In this document: positions 53,573 to 62,879 of the stretch, one piece after another
Layout of the letters: each line of letters opens with the position of its first letter
Position numbering within the stretch: position 1 is the first letter of the stretch
Assembly: GCA_023957155.1 (NCBI GenBank)
Contig: JAMLHK010000010.1
Span: forward strand, 62,001-126,000
Reading direction: 5' to 3'
DNA: 64,000 nucleotides
Source of the DNA: Chitinophagaceae bacterium
GTDB lineage: Bacteria > Bacteroidota > Bacteroidia > Chitinophagales > Chitinophagaceae
Made by a program: the position numbers and the translations under genes
The notes under the pieces: model-generated
The model's database searches: none
What the model was told of the DNA's origin: nothing
The model's input: the letters and a program-made list of their open reading frames with translations, nothing else

Positions 53573-54154
53573 ATGATCCAATTCATCCCGTTACTGACCA
53601 TTCAGACTTTTGCTGCTGTTATTTCCTTTATAGCCGGGGCACTTGTTACCTTAGTGGTCTTCTTTTTAATATTTACATCTTCTAAGGAGGAGGATAAGAC
53701 ATCCGCGAAACATAAGGTATACAAAATGCGTGGCCGGTATTTTTTTGGACTGGTATTAAGCATTGTTATTGTTTTACTGCTTACCCTGCGGTTGCTGCCA
53801 TACGAAAAGTTTCAGGGCACTCCGGAAGAAACTGTTACCGTGGTTGCCATGCAATGGATGTGGAAAATGGGCCCGGGACTGTCGGATAAAAAACCGGCCG
53901 AGTTTGGAGGAGCCGGCGAAATTACACTTCCCGCGAATAAAATGATCCGGTTTGTTGTTACCTCGTCTGATGTGAATCACAGTTTCGGTATCTATAACAG
54001 TAAAGGTGTTTTAGTAACCCAAACGCAGGCAATGCCTCAATACAATAATATTCTTGAGCATGTATTTGATGAAAAGGGAGAATATCATATTCTCTGCTTA
54101 GAATATTGTGGCTTGCCTCATGGCTTAATGGTGGGAAAGATAAATATTAATTAA
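53573..54154 (+). CDS. CuA-binding subunit II of a haem-copper oxidoreductase
   Basis: This 193-residue protein has two N-terminal helices (about residues 11-34 and 53-74) and a periplasmic cupredoxin domain. The CuA ligands are complete: His136 (VNHSFGI) and C-L-E-Y-C-G-L-P-H-G-L-M with Cys175, Glu177, Cys179, His183 and Met186. The aromatic stretch QWMWKM near 94-99 is the usual electron-entry point. It passes electrons from a cytochrome c or cupredoxin to subunit I, 12 bp downstream. A longer start at 53513 is possible, but a -7 box lies between. No cytochrome c domain is fused. Confidence 0.9.
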   Translation: MIQFIPLLTIQTFAAVISFIAGALVTLVVFFLIFTSSKEEDKTSAKHKVYKMRGRYFFGLVLSIVIVLLLTLRLLPYEKFQGTPEETVTVVAMQWMWKMGPGLSDKKPAEFGGAGEITLPANKMIRFVVTSSDVNHSFGIYNSKGVLVTQTQAMPQYNNILEHVFDEKGEYHILCLEYCGLPHGLMVGKININ

Positions 54155-54166
54155 AAAAAAACGGTT

Positions 54167-55648
54167 ATGATTGAAATAAGTGCTACTGAAATAAAGAAAC
54201 AGAAAAAGCTTGTTCTTACCTGGAGTATTACTTTTTTGACTGTTTTTCCATTACTGATCATCCTTGGTCTTTTGATGCGTCTTAACCAGGGGGAAAAAAT
54301 CAGCCTGGGGATGGATAATTTCTATGTGTTAATGACACTGCATGGTTTGGGAATGGCCGGGATATTGTACAGTATTGCTTTTGCAGCCCTGTGGTACCTG
54401 ATTGGTACGCGTTATGCGAAGCTGAATACCGGTACCGGGTATTTTGTCTTTTTTATGGTGCTGGCCGGTGTAGCCGGACTCGTCATTGCAACGCTTATAG
54501 GAAAGTTTGGAGCAGGATGGTACCTGTTGTATCCCTTACCATTTAAGGGTACTTTTTGGCCAACATGGGCAACGGGATTGTCTATTATTTCTCTTATCAT
54601 CCTGGGGATAGCCTGGCTGATCGGTATTATTCATTTGGTTTATGCCCTGGCAAAAGAGTTTGGTGGGTTTTCCAACTTACTGGGATGGCAGTATATAAGA
54701 AAAAAAGAAGTAGACCGGGAGCTGCCGCCTATTGTACTTATTACTACCGTCAGCCTGGTTCCGGGCGTTATTGCTTTCATCGCCGGAGCGGTATTTTTAG
54801 TTATGTTTTTATTGCAGCATTTTGAGCCTACATTGGCTTTCGACCCGTTGCTGCTGAAAAACCTGATCTTCTTTTTCGGGCATACGCTGGTAAATATTAC
54901 TTTGTATTGTTGCATCGGCTGGGTGTATGCTCTTCTGCCTGAGTTTACGGGGCGTCCCTGGAAAGTGGATAAGGTTGTGGTTTATTCGTGGAATGCAACT
55001 TTCTTTTTTATCCTGTTCGCTTATTTCCATCATCTCTATATGGACTTTGTACAGCCGCTGCCCTTCCAGTATGCAGGTCAGATTGCATCCTATTTAAGCG
55101 CCATTCCGGCTACTGCTATTACGATGTTTGGTGTTATTGCCCAATTGTATCACTCAAAAGTAAAATGGGGCGTTATTCCATTATCCTTTTTGTTAGGTAC
55201 TGCCGGATGGGCAATCGGGGGATTCTCTGCCGTAGTGGATTCTACCATTGCCGCAAATAAAGTACTGCACAATACCTTGTGGGTTCCCGCTCACTTTCAT
55301 ACTTATATGCTGGGTGGTGTGGTGCTGTTTATCCTGGGATTTTTATTTTACCTGTCCCATTCTAAAGAGGAGCAGGAAAAGGATAAAATGGCAAAATTCG
55401 GACTATGGCTGTTTGTTATTGCCGTTCACAGTTTTATAGCTACATTTTACAGGGGCGGATTGAGAAGCATACCCAGGAGATATTCTGATTATGGCGGTAT
55501 CCGTATAGAGTATACCCATTCAACGGGCGCTTTGCTTGCCCAGATTGCTTCGGTATTTATCGGGTTGCTCCTGGTGGGACTGATTATAATGTATGTATCC
55601 ATAATCGTTAAGCTGAGTAAGAGAAAGATACCATCCGCAGGCGCCTGA
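54167..55648 (+). CDS. Haem-copper oxidoreductase subunit I, divergent
   Basis: This 493-residue inner-membrane protein has about 12 helices. The metal-binding His residues are in place: His59 (LMTLHGLGM, low-spin haem), His239 (FFFGHTLVNI, CuB), His288/His289 (AYFHHLYMDF, CuB), and His376 and His378 (VPAHFHTYM, both haems). The tyrosine that is cross-linked to the CuB His in A/B-type oxidases (His+4) is Asn243. The position used in cbb3 oxidases (six before the HH pair) is Ile282. So neither known active-site Tyr is present. It could be an unusual B-like oxygen reductase or a CuA-type nitric oxide reductase. SCO follows directly. Confidence 0.88.
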   Translation: MIEISATEIKKQKKLVLTWSITFLTVFPLLIILGLLMRLNQGEKISLGMDNFYVLMTLHGLGMAGILYSIAFAALWYLIGTRYAKLNTGTGYFVFFMVLAGVAGLVIATLIGKFGAGWYLLYPLPFKGTFWPTWATGLSIISLIILGIAWLIGIIHLVYALAKEFGGFSNLLGWQYIRKKEVDRELPPIVLITTVSLVPGVIAFIAGAVFLVMFLLQHFEPTLAFDPLLLKNLIFFFGHTLVNITLYCCIGWVYALLPEFTGRPWKVDKVVVYSWNATFFFILFAYFHHLYMDFVQPLPFQYAGQIASYLSAIPATAITMFGVIAQLYHSKVKWGVIPLSFLLGTAGWAIGGFSAVVDSTIAANKVLHNTLWVPAHFHTYMLGGVVLFILGFLFYLSHSKEEQEKDKMAKFGLWLFVIAVHSFIATFYRGGLRSIPRRYSDYGGIRIEYTHSTGALLAQIASVFIGLLLVGLIIMYVSIIVKLSKRKIPSAGA

Positions 55649-55699
55649 TCAATGGATAGCAATAGTCTCTTTATATTGTTAAGATAAAAATGGATCAAA

Positions 55700-56329
55700 A
55701 TGAAAAAGGTTTTGATTCCGGTATTTTCCCTGGCTATTTGTCTTACGGTAATCGGAAGATGGACATCAGGCTTTTCGGCTTTTACCATTTTTTCCTATAC
55801 GCTCCGGGAGGCAGGTCAACTTCCCAGGCCCTTTCCGGATTTGGCCATGATTGACCAGGAGGGGACAGTTTTTCATCTGAAGGAAAAACAGAAGTACGTA
55901 TTGGTGAATTTTGTTTACCTGAATTGTCCATACGTTTGCCATAAGGTGAATAACCAGATAGAGCAGGTGTATCATTTATTCGATCAGTCTATAGTGCCGT
56001 CAAAGCTGGAATTTGTAACGATTAGCTTTGATCTTGGAAATGATGATGTGGAGAAAATAAAAAGATACCGGGCGTATTTCGGGGCAGACATCAGCGGTTG
56101 GTCATTTGCCCTGCCTTACCAGTCCCGGCAGGAGGAATTTGACCAGTTTTTACGCCGGGTGGGGATATGGAAATATGCTGTTCCGGCAACAGGGATCATT
56201 AACCATTCTATTTATTTATTGCTTATTTCGCCTGATAATAGAATGGTGAAAATATTTGATCCTGCGAGGGACAATAATCATACTATCGTAGAACAGATCA
56301 CCGCGTGTTTAAAAGAAGAAGCGATATAA
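55700..56329 (+). CDS. SCO family copper chaperone
   Basis: This 209-residue thioredoxin-fold protein has a single N-terminal anchor (VLIPVFSLAICLTVIG). The copper ligands are Cys76 and Cys80 in NCPYVCH and His169 in IINHSIYLLLI. SCO proteins build the CuA site of subunit II, which fits the CuA gene two places upstream. Its end overlaps the next gene by 25 bp. The motif has CPYVC rather than the commoner CP-VC with Thr/Val, which is within family range. Confidence 0.92.
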   Translation: MKKVLIPVFSLAICLTVIGRWTSGFSAFTIFSYTLREAGQLPRPFPDLAMIDQEGTVFHLKEKQKYVLVNFVYLNCPYVCHKVNNQIEQVYHLFDQSIVPSKLEFVTISFDLGNDDVEKIKRYRAYFGADISGWSFALPYQSRQEEFDQFLRRVGIWKYAVPATGIINHSIYLLLISPDNRMVKIFDPARDNNHTIVEQITACLKEEAI

Positions 56330-56862
56330 TTTTTATCCTGGTCATTGCCGTACTATGCTGGATGGTATCCTTTTTATTCAATGAGTGGCTCTCTGAAACT
56401 ATGCCCCGGCACCAGCTGTTACAGTTGCCTGCTCTATTTGTACTCGGTATTATTTTGGGATCCCGTTTTTCAAAAGATAAGGTCATTGACCTGTCATGGA
56501 GTATTGCCATCTTTATTTTCATCATGTCGTCCTTTGTATTCTGGATGTTGCCTCATTCTATTGATGTTGCTGCTATCAATGCCTGGTTTAACCGGGTTAT
56601 GCACATCAATATGTTAGTAGCAGGCTTTCTTCTGGTCCCGGCGCTGCGACATGCCCTTTTTGAAATAAAAATAATCTTTTTGGGAATGTGGGCTGCCATG
56701 ATCACGGCAGCAGGCATTGCTTTACGGGTGTTTGATATATTACTGTGCAGTGCCTTTACGATTGAGCAACAAAAGGAAACGGGCTTGTGGTTAATTATCA
56801 TCGGCACAGGGTTATATGCATTTACACTTTTTGTTTTTTTTAGCGGACTTTCCCGGAAATGA
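56305..56862 (+). CDS. Polytopic membrane protein of unknown function
   Basis: This 185-residue protein has about five or six membrane helices. It starts with GTG at 56305 inside the end of the SCO gene, so translation is probably coupled. Conserved-looking histidines in helices (MLPHSIDVAAI and RVMHINMLVAG) recall haem- or copper-handling assembly proteins such as CtaG, but the similarity is only by pattern. It likely helps assemble the oxidoreductase encoded upstream. Confidence 0.65.
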   Translation: MFKRRSDIIFILVIAVLCWMVSFLFNEWLSETMPRHQLLQLPALFVLGIILGSRFSKDKVIDLSWSIAIFIFIMSSFVFWMLPHSIDVAAINAWFNRVMHINMLVAGFLLVPALRHALFEIKIIFLGMWAAMITAAGIALRVFDILLCSAFTIEQQKETGLWLIIIGTGLYAFTLFVFFSGLSRK

Positions 56863-57000
56863 AAGACGCCACTTTTTTCATATCCGGTGTTATAGGTTGG
56901 AATGAATATTTCCTGGTAAGTTGTTGCGCCGTTAATTGCAAAAATTGGGTTAAAATCATGAGATATTGGTATTTTTTTTCTTATGACAATATTTGACCGT

Positions 57001-57008
57001 TAGATTTG
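57001..57008 (+). promoter_or_regulatory. -7 box TAGATTTG before YceI gene
   Basis: This exactly matches TAnnTTTG 13 nt before ATG 57022 and 22 nt before the alternative ATG 57031. The latter spacing is more usual. Confidence 0.5.
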
Positions 57009-57021
57009 CGCTCAAACAAAA

Positions 57022-57657
57022 ATGACCAAAATGAAAAAAGTATTTTTCTTTCTTTCAGTTGCTGTACTGGCATTCAGTTGCGTAAGCAACCCCGAAGGGG
57101 ATAAGGCCGAAACCAAAGAGGCTGTTTCTCCCGCCACTCCTGGAGCGGGTGATAAATTGGCCGTGAATACCGGAGCTTCTACAATTACCTGGATGGGTAA
57201 TAAAGTAACAGGTAAACATACCGGCAATATCAATCTTCAGCACGGAGAACTTATTTTGAACGATGGGAAATTAGCCGGCGGCTCGTTTATAATAGATATG
57301 ACATCTATTAATAATCACGACCTTACGGATCCGGAGTACAAAGGAAAATTGGAAAACCATCTTAAATCGGAAGACTTTTTCGCCGTAGAAAAACATCCGA
57401 CCAGTAAATTTGAAATAACCGAAGTGAAAGATTTAACTGATAACAAGGTTTCCGTTTCTGGAAATCTTACTCTTCGGGACGTGACAAAGAATATTACGTA
57501 TGAAGCGGAGGTATTAGAAAGTAGTGATGCTAAGTTTGTTGCTAAGGCAGACTTTAATATCAATCGTAAAGATTGGGGAGTGGCTTATGAAGGGATGAAA
57601 GACGATCTGATCAGTAACGAAATTAACTTCAAAATAAACCTCATTGCAGGTCAGTAA
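57022..57657 (+). CDS. YceI family lipoprotein
   Basis: This 211-residue protein has a lipoprotein signal (FFFLSVAVLAFSCVS, lipid Cys20). The YceI lipocalin-like barrel has strands STITWMGNKVTGKHTGNINL, GSFIIDMTSINNHDL, KSEDFFAVEKHPTSKFEIT and FNINRKDWGVAY. YceI proteins bind isoprenoid quinone-like lipids. The start may be 57031 (MKKVFFF). It is followed by a strong terminator, so it is a single-gene unit, close to the respiratory genes. Confidence 0.93.
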   Translation: MTKMKKVFFFLSVAVLAFSCVSNPEGDKAETKEAVSPATPGAGDKLAVNTGASTITWMGNKVTGKHTGNINLQHGELILNDGKLAGGSFIIDMTSINNHDLTDPEYKGKLENHLKSEDFFAVEKHPTSKFEITEVKDLTDNKVSVSGNLTLRDVTKNITYEAEVLESSDAKFVAKADFNINRKDWGVAYEGMKDDLISNEINFKINLIAGQ

Positions 57658-57706
57658 GGAAATTCAAAAAATATCTTTTCTTTAGAAAAGGAATATCACA
57701 GGGTTT

Positions 57707-57741
57707 CACAGGCAGATGTTTATTTCTGCCTGTGATTTTTT
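57707..57741 (+). terminator. Rho-independent terminator after YceI gene
   Basis: A perfect 10-bp stem CACAGGCAGA/TCTGCCTGTG with loop TGTTTATT is followed by ATTTTTTAA. Confidence 0.9.
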
Positions 57742-57861
57742 AATCCTGTACCTCTTACCCTTCCGAAAGAATTCATGGTATATATGTAACCGGGGAATTT
57801 GCTGTCAACGGTAAAGCCGGGATGGAAAGACAAAAATCTTTTATTAAAGAAAAGAAAGGGA

Positions 57862-58080
57862 TTAAGGATTGGATCTTTCATATCCGGTTCGCTCTGAAGA
57901 GGAAACCCCCAACCGGTCTAATATCTTTTCGAGCGGACAAAATCCGCTAAAGGATGATTGTATCAGGTTTACACCTACGAATATTGCCAGCCACAGCCAA
58001 TAGATATTTATAAAGTATGCCAGTGAAACACTGGATATGACCATAGTTCCTGCTACGGTACGTACTATTCTTTCCCGCAT
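57862..58080 (-). CDS. DUF2892 (YgaP-type) small membrane protein
   Basis: This 72-residue protein fits DUF2892: MRERIVRTVAGTMVISSVSL, a second helix IYWLWLAIFVGVNLIQSSF, then GFCPLEKILDRLG. These are inner-membrane two-helix proteins often found with rhodanese domains or with efflux and sulphur genes. The conserved Cys in FCPLEKIL is present. It is the last gene of the minus-strand RND operon (21 bp after the PII-like gene). Confidence 0.88.
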   Translation of the reverse strand: MRERIVRTVAGTMVISSVSLAYFINIYWLWLAIFVGVNLIQSSFSGFCPLEKILDRLGVSSSERTGYERSNP

Positions 58081-58101
58081 ATAAAATGTTGTTGTTTTGG
58101 T

Positions 58102-58410
58102 TTAATAACTTGATGATTCTACCGGGATAATAAATGCTCTTATTGGAAAACTGCCATCCTGGCTTGTGTTGAATTCCTTTACCAGGCTCATGGCATGTGA
58201 AGCTTTTTCGTTTTCCGTAAAGCTGAATAAGAAGATGGAGTCGTAGTGTCCTATACCTCCCGCATACCATCCTTCCATAATATTCTGGAATCCGTTGTCC
58301 TTAAATCCAACCGTATCCGTAGCACTAAAGACTTTAATGCCGGACTGCCTGAATATATTGGCCACATTTTGCTGGTACTCTTTCAGGCTTGTTACCATTA
58401 GTAATTTCAT
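58102..58410 (-). CDS. Small PII-like protein next to an RND pump
   Basis: This 102-residue cytoplasmic protein has no signal peptide. The pattern MKLLMVTSLKEYQQNVANIFRQ, then KVFSATDTVGFK, then YDSIFLFSFTENEKASHAMSLV and a final FIIPVESSSY suggests the ferredoxin-like fold of PII-like trimeric regulators, with beta-alpha-beta repeats. I cannot name the exact family. It sits 12 bp after the RND pump gene, so a role in controlling the pump is plausible but inferred. Confidence 0.6.
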   Translation of the reverse strand: MKLLMVTSLKEYQQNVANIFRQSGIKVFSATDTVGFKDNGFQNIMEGWYAGGIGHYDSIFLFSFTENEKASHAMSLVKEFNTSQDGSFPIRAFIIPVESSSY

Positions 58411-58422
58411 ATACTTAATTTA

Positions 58423-61400
58423 TTAAGATGGCAAATCAGTTACAGGTTTTTCATTTTGTTTTCGTTTCATCCTGTAATAGAGCAGGGGCACTACCAGTAA
58501 TGTCAGGAAGGTGGAGGTAATGGTACCGCCCATTAGTGAAATAGCAAGCCCCTGAAATATCGGATCAAATAGAATAACAACAGCTCCCAATACAACAGCC
58601 CCGGCTGTTAATAATATAGGCGTGGTTCTGACTGCCCCGGCTTCTATTATCGCTTGTTTTAGCGGTATACCTTCTTTTAGCCTGATATCTGTAAAATCAA
58701 TGAGCAGCAGTGAATTTCTTACCATCACGCCTGCCAGGGCAATAAACCCGATCATGGAAGTGGCGCTGAAATATGCATCCATAGCCCAATGCCCGATAAT
58801 AATACCAACTAACGAAAGCGGAATGGCTACCAGCATTACAATGGGTACGGAAAAATTCTGGAACCACGCTACGATCAGCATGTAAATGATAATGATGGCA
58901 GCTAAAAAAGCCGCCCCGAGATCTCTGAATACTTCATAGGTAATCTGCCATTCTCCATCCCATTTTAAACTAAAATGGTCTTCGGTCTCGGGCTGGGTAT
59001 TGTAAGTTTCTGTTAAGCTGTATCCCGCCGGCAGCTGAATGTTCCTGAGCTGGTCCGACACTTTACTCATTGCATATATGGGACTCTCCAGCTTTCCGGC
59101 CATATCCGCTAAAACGTATACTACTCTTTTTTGATTTTTCCGGTAAATGCTTTTGGCTTTAGTTCCTTTTGTTACCTGCACGAGGTCGCTGATTGGGATT
59201 GCATTGCCATGCTGTCCGATTATTTTCAGATTAAGTACATCACCTATATCCTGCTTATCACTGTCTGATAGTTGTAATACAATATTTTGTTGCTGGTAAG
59301 ATACGGGGGTATGTAACACACCGGCATTTTGGCCGGATAAGGCAGCATTCATGGTTGCCACCACTTGCGCAGGAGCTACCCCGTACAACATTGCCTTTTC
59401 TTTGTCTACCTCAAAATGATATTCCTTTTGATCATCCTCCACCATCCAGTCTACGTCTACAACATCTGCTGTGCCGGCGATTATCTCTTTCATTTGTGCA
59501 GCCAACGCTATTTGTTCGTTATAATCCGGTCCATACACTTCTGCAACGATCGTAGAAAGTACGGGAGGACCCGGAGGTATTTCAACTACCTTAACATTGG
59601 CATTGTGCTTTCTGGCAATCTCCCGGATACCGGGCCGCATGTTTTTTGCAATATGGTGGCTTTGGATTTTCCGGTCATTTTTGTTAACCAGGTTCACCTG
59701 TATATCTGCCACATTATCTCCCTGGCGCATATCGTAATGTCTCACCAGTCCGTTAAAACTCATGGGACCCGCTGTTCCAACATAACCCTGGTAATGAGTA
59801 ACCATTTCCTGGTTTGCAATATATCCGGCAATTTCTTTGGTTACTACAGCCGTATTTTCCAATGTGGTTCCTTCGGGCATATCAATGATGACCTGAAATT
59901 CATTTTTATTATCAAAGGGCAGCATTTTTACAGCAACTGTTTTTGTATAAAACAACATGGAAGAACCCAGCAGAAGCACGATTACGGCGATCATAAAACT
60001 CCAGCGTTTCCATCTTGTTTGCAACATCGGGTACAGGAGCCTTTTATATATTTTATAGATGGGAGTCTGTTCTAATATCACCGGTTTTCCGGTTTTCCCC
60101 TTTTTTTCTTTTTCTCTTAAAAAGATATATCCCAGATAGGGTGTGAGGGTGAGCGCAACAACCAGTGACAGCATCATGGCGATGGATGCACCTATTGGCA
60201 TGGGGCTCATATATGGTCCCATCATCCCTGAAACAAATGCCATAGGAAGAACAGCAGCAATTACGGTGAAAGTGGCCAGGATAGTCGGGTTGCCTACCTC
60301 ATTAATTGCATAGATAGCTGCCTGGTGTAAGGGCAATCGTTTCATTTTGAAATGCCGGTGCATATTCTCTGCTATAATAATGGAATCGTCAACTACAATA
60401 CCGGTAATAAACACCAGGGCAAAAAGTGTGATCCTGTTCAGGGTATAATCCATTAAATAATAGGTAAACAAGGTAAGGGCAAAGGTTACCGGAACCGATA
60501 AAAACACAACTAATCCGCCTCTCCATCCCATGGCCAGCATAACGAATAAAGTGACCACCACGATCGAGATGAACAGATGAAGTAATAATTCACTCACCTT
60601 GTCTGAAGCTGTTTCACCATAATTTCTCGTAGTGGTGATGTGTACTTCATCAGGTACAATTTCATTTTTTATCTGCCCGATCTTTTTCAGAATATGTTCT
60701 GCCAGGTGCATTGCATCGGATCCTTTCCGTTTTGAAACCGATAACGTAACAGCAGGGAAATCTGATCCTGTAATATTTGACTTAGCCGTATCTGCCTGTC
60801 CATATCCGAAAAATACATGTTGTTTCGGCGTTTCTGCTGTTTCTTCCACCCGTGCTATTTGCCTGAGGTATACAGGCTGCTGTTGGTTTACTCCGACAAT
60901 CAGGTTAGCTACTTCTTCCGCTGTGCGGAGAAAACTTCCGGTCTTTACCGCTATGACGGTATTGGCATTAAGCAGGTTACCCGAATACATCTGAGCATTA
61001 TTTCCTTGTATCAGCCTGCTTACAGACAGAAAGTCAACCTGGTTTTCAGCCATTTTATCCTTGTCTACAACCACTTTTATTTCCGTGCTTCTGCCACCCG
61101 AAATACTGATGTGGGCCACATCAGGTATCTTTTTGATTTCATTAGTTAATACTTCGCTGATTTGCCGCAATTGGTAGTCATTATACTTGTCGCTCCAAAG
61201 GGTTAAGCCAAGAACAGGTACATCATCAATGGCTCTGGATTTGATTAGCGGAGCAGAAATGCCCTGCGGCATTTTGTCCATATTTTTTAACAGCTCATTA
61301 TAGAGCTTAACCAGAGACCGTTCAATATCTTCTCCTACATAATATTGTACGGTAAGTACTGCCTTTTCCTGCATTACAGTGGAGTAAACATATTCCACTC

Positions 61401-61641
61401 CTTTGATATTTGAAACCGTCTTTTCCAGTGGGGCTACGAGTTTTGTTTCTACTTCGCTGGTCCCCGCTCCGGGAAAAGCAAACATAATGTCAACTACAGG
61501 GGCTTCAATCTGAGGCTCTTCTTCTCTTGGTATAAGCATGGTAGCATAGCCTCCGATCAGTAAGAAAGCGATCATCAGCAGGATGGTCAATTTTGAAGTG
61601 ATAAATGCCCTGGCTATATTTCCGGATAATCCTTTTTCCAT
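58423..61641 (-). CDS. Efflux RND transporter permease
   Basis: This 1072-residue inner-membrane RND pump has ITSKLTILLMIAFLLIGGYA at the start, PREEEPQIEAPVVDIMFAFPGAG in the first porter loop, helix 4 FITGIVVDDSIIIAENMHRHFKMKR with an Asp-Asp relay, and the second-half helix GVMVRNSLLLIDFTDIRL. The N-terminal PREEEPQI motif is typical of pumps annotated as multidrug (HAE) rather than CusA-type metal pumps. It works with the adaptor and TolC encoded upstream (96 bp and about 1.2 kb away). It differs clearly from the pump at 47310. Confidence 0.95.
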   Translation of the reverse strand: MEKGLSGNIARAFITSKLTILLMIAFLLIGGYATMLIPREEEPQIEAPVVDIMFAFPGAGTSEVETKLVAPLEKTVSNIKGVEYVYSTVMQEKAVLTVQYYVGEDIERSLVKLYNELLKNMDKMPQGISAPLIKSRAIDDVPVLGLTLWSDKYNDYQLRQISEVLTNEIKKIPDVAHISISGGRSTEIKVVVDKDKMAENQVDFLSVSRLIQGNNAQMYSGNLLNANTVIAVKTGSFLRTAEEVANLIVGVNQQQPVYLRQIARVEETAETPKQHVFFGYGQADTAKSNITGSDFPAVTLSVSKRKGSDAMHLAEHILKKIGQIKNEIVPDEVHITTTRNYGETASDKVSELLLHLFISIVVVTLFVMLAMGWRGGLVVFLSVPVTFALTLFTYYLMDYTLNRITLFALVFITGIVVDDSIIIAENMHRHFKMKRLPLHQAAIYAINEVGNPTILATFTVIAAVLPMAFVSGMMGPYMSPMPIGASIAMMLSLVVALTLTPYLGYIFLREKEKKGKTGKPVILEQTPIYKIYKRLLYPMLQTRWKRWSFMIAVIVLLLGSSMLFYTKTVAVKMLPFDNKNEFQVIIDMPEGTTLENTAVVTKEIAGYIANQEMVTHYQGYVGTAGPMSFNGLVRHYDMRQGDNVADIQVNLVNKNDRKIQSHHIAKNMRPGIREIARKHNANVKVVEIPPGPPVLSTIVAEVYGPDYNEQIALAAQMKEIIAGTADVVDVDWMVEDDQKEYHFEVDKEKAMLYGVAPAQVVATMNAALSGQNAGVLHTPVSYQQQNIVLQLSDSDKQDIGDVLNLKIIGQHGNAIPISDLVQVTKGTKAKSIYRKNQKRVVYVLADMAGKLESPIYAMSKVSDQLRNIQLPAGYSLTETYNTQPETEDHFSLKWDGEWQITYEVFRDLGAAFLAAIIIIYMLIVAWFQNFSVPIVMLVAIPLSLVGIIIGHWAMDAYFSATSMIGFIALAGVMVRNSLLLIDFTDIRLKEGIPLKQAIIEAGAVRTTPILLTAGAVVLGAVVILFDPIFQGLAISLMGGTITSTFLTLLVVPLLYYRMKRKQNEKPVTDLPS

Positions 61642-61735
61642 ATTTTTTGTTTCTGAATACTGATAATCTTATGATGGTATGTGCAATAGGGTTTTACTTT
61701 TTTATTACCCGTATCTTCTTGTTTTTATAAACCGG

Positions 61736-62857
61736 TTACCGGGTCTCTTTTACGGTAACCGGAACGCCGTTATATAATTTTTCTTCTGCGTGGAGAATGA
61801 ATTGCTCAGCGGGGTTTAACCCGGAAAGCACTTCTATGTCTTCTCCATATACTTTTCCCAGCCTGACCCATCGTAGTAAAGCTGTTCCGGTATTGCTAAC
61901 GGTATATAATCCTTCTAACTGGTCTTTGTAAATAATTGCCGATTGGGGCACTAATATCTTATTATGTTCAGTATGGTTTTGTGTATCACCTGCTTTCTCA
62001 ATAAACACGTTGACATACATACCCGAATACAATCCCTGGTTTTCCTTTTCGGGTACCGATATTTTTACTATATACTGACCTCCGGAAAACTGCGATGAAG
62101 GATTGATTTCTGTAACAGAGCCGTAAAATGTTCTATCAGTTGATTTGACATACAGACGGGCCTGATCCCTGAGCTTTATCTTGCTGATTTCTGTTTCAGG
62201 GATAGCTGCGGTAACCTGATAGCTTGCTTTTTTTTCAATGGTCAGAACCGGCATGCCGGGTGATACCAGCGTTCCGGGTTCTGCATATTTTTTTATGATC
62301 GTACCTGCAAATGGCGCCACCAATGTGGTGTAATTCATCATGGCGGTTATTTCATTACGCATCTGTCTTGCAGCTTCTACCCGTGCTTTGGCGGCATTAT
62401 ATTGCAGGGTTACATTGTCCAGCTCTTTTTCGGAAGCGCTTTGCTGGTTGAACAATGCGGTAAACCGGTTGTAATCTTTTTGTGCACTTTGCAGGTTGGC
62501 TTCGGCTTCCGCTATCATGGCTTCTGCTTGGGCACGCCGGGCATTCATATCCTGGTTGTTGATAGTGGCTAATACCTGTCCTGCCTGTACCTGATCTCCA
62601 ACTTTTACGTGCAGTTTAACCATATTGCCCATTACCCTTGTGCTGATATTGGCTGTTTCCGTAGCTTCTAATCGTCCGCTGACACTAATTCCATCCGTAT
62701 TTTTTGTACCCGCGCTGGCAACCGTAACGGCAACCGGTGAGATCGTAGTTTGAGATTCTTTCGGTCCTTTATTTTTTGATGAGCAGGAACTTATAGCTGA
62801 GGACATTACAATTACCGGGGGCCATAGCAAACTTAAAAAACTGTTGAAAAGTCTCAT
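61736..62857 (-). CDS. Efflux RND periplasmic adaptor lipoprotein
   Basis: This 373-residue protein has a lipoprotein-like signal (VIVMSSAISSCSSKN). It has the lipoyl domain MGNMVKLHVKVGDQVQAGQVLA, a coiled-coil hairpin with QAEAMIAEAEANLQSAQKDY and SEKELDNVTLQYNAAKARVE, and the barrel PFAGTIIKKYAEPGTLVSPG. It links the RND pump to TolC. It lies 22 bp after the TolC gene. Confidence 0.95.
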   Translation of the reverse strand: MRLFNSFLSLLWPPVIVMSSAISSCSSKNKGPKESQTTISPVAVTVASAGTKNTDGISVSGRLEATETANISTRVMGNMVKLHVKVGDQVQAGQVLATINNQDMNARRAQAEAMIAEAEANLQSAQKDYNRFTALFNQQSASEKELDNVTLQYNAAKARVEAARQMRNEITAMMNYTTLVAPFAGTIIKKYAEPGTLVSPGMPVLTIEKKASYQVTAAIPETEISKIKLRDQARLYVKSTDRTFYGSVTEINPSSQFSGGQYIVKISVPEKENQGLYSGMYVNVFIEKAGDTQNHTEHNKILVPQSAIIYKDQLEGLYTVSNTGTALLRWVRLGKVYGEDIEVLSGLNPAEQFILHAEEKLYNGVPVTVKETR

Positions 62858-62879
62858 TGTTTATGGTTTAAATAATCTA

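Noticed and set aside
57947-58270. 107-codon reverse frame overlapping two small genes
   Set aside because: It straddles the DUF2892 and PII-like genes in another frame; both of those have better protein patterns and spacing.
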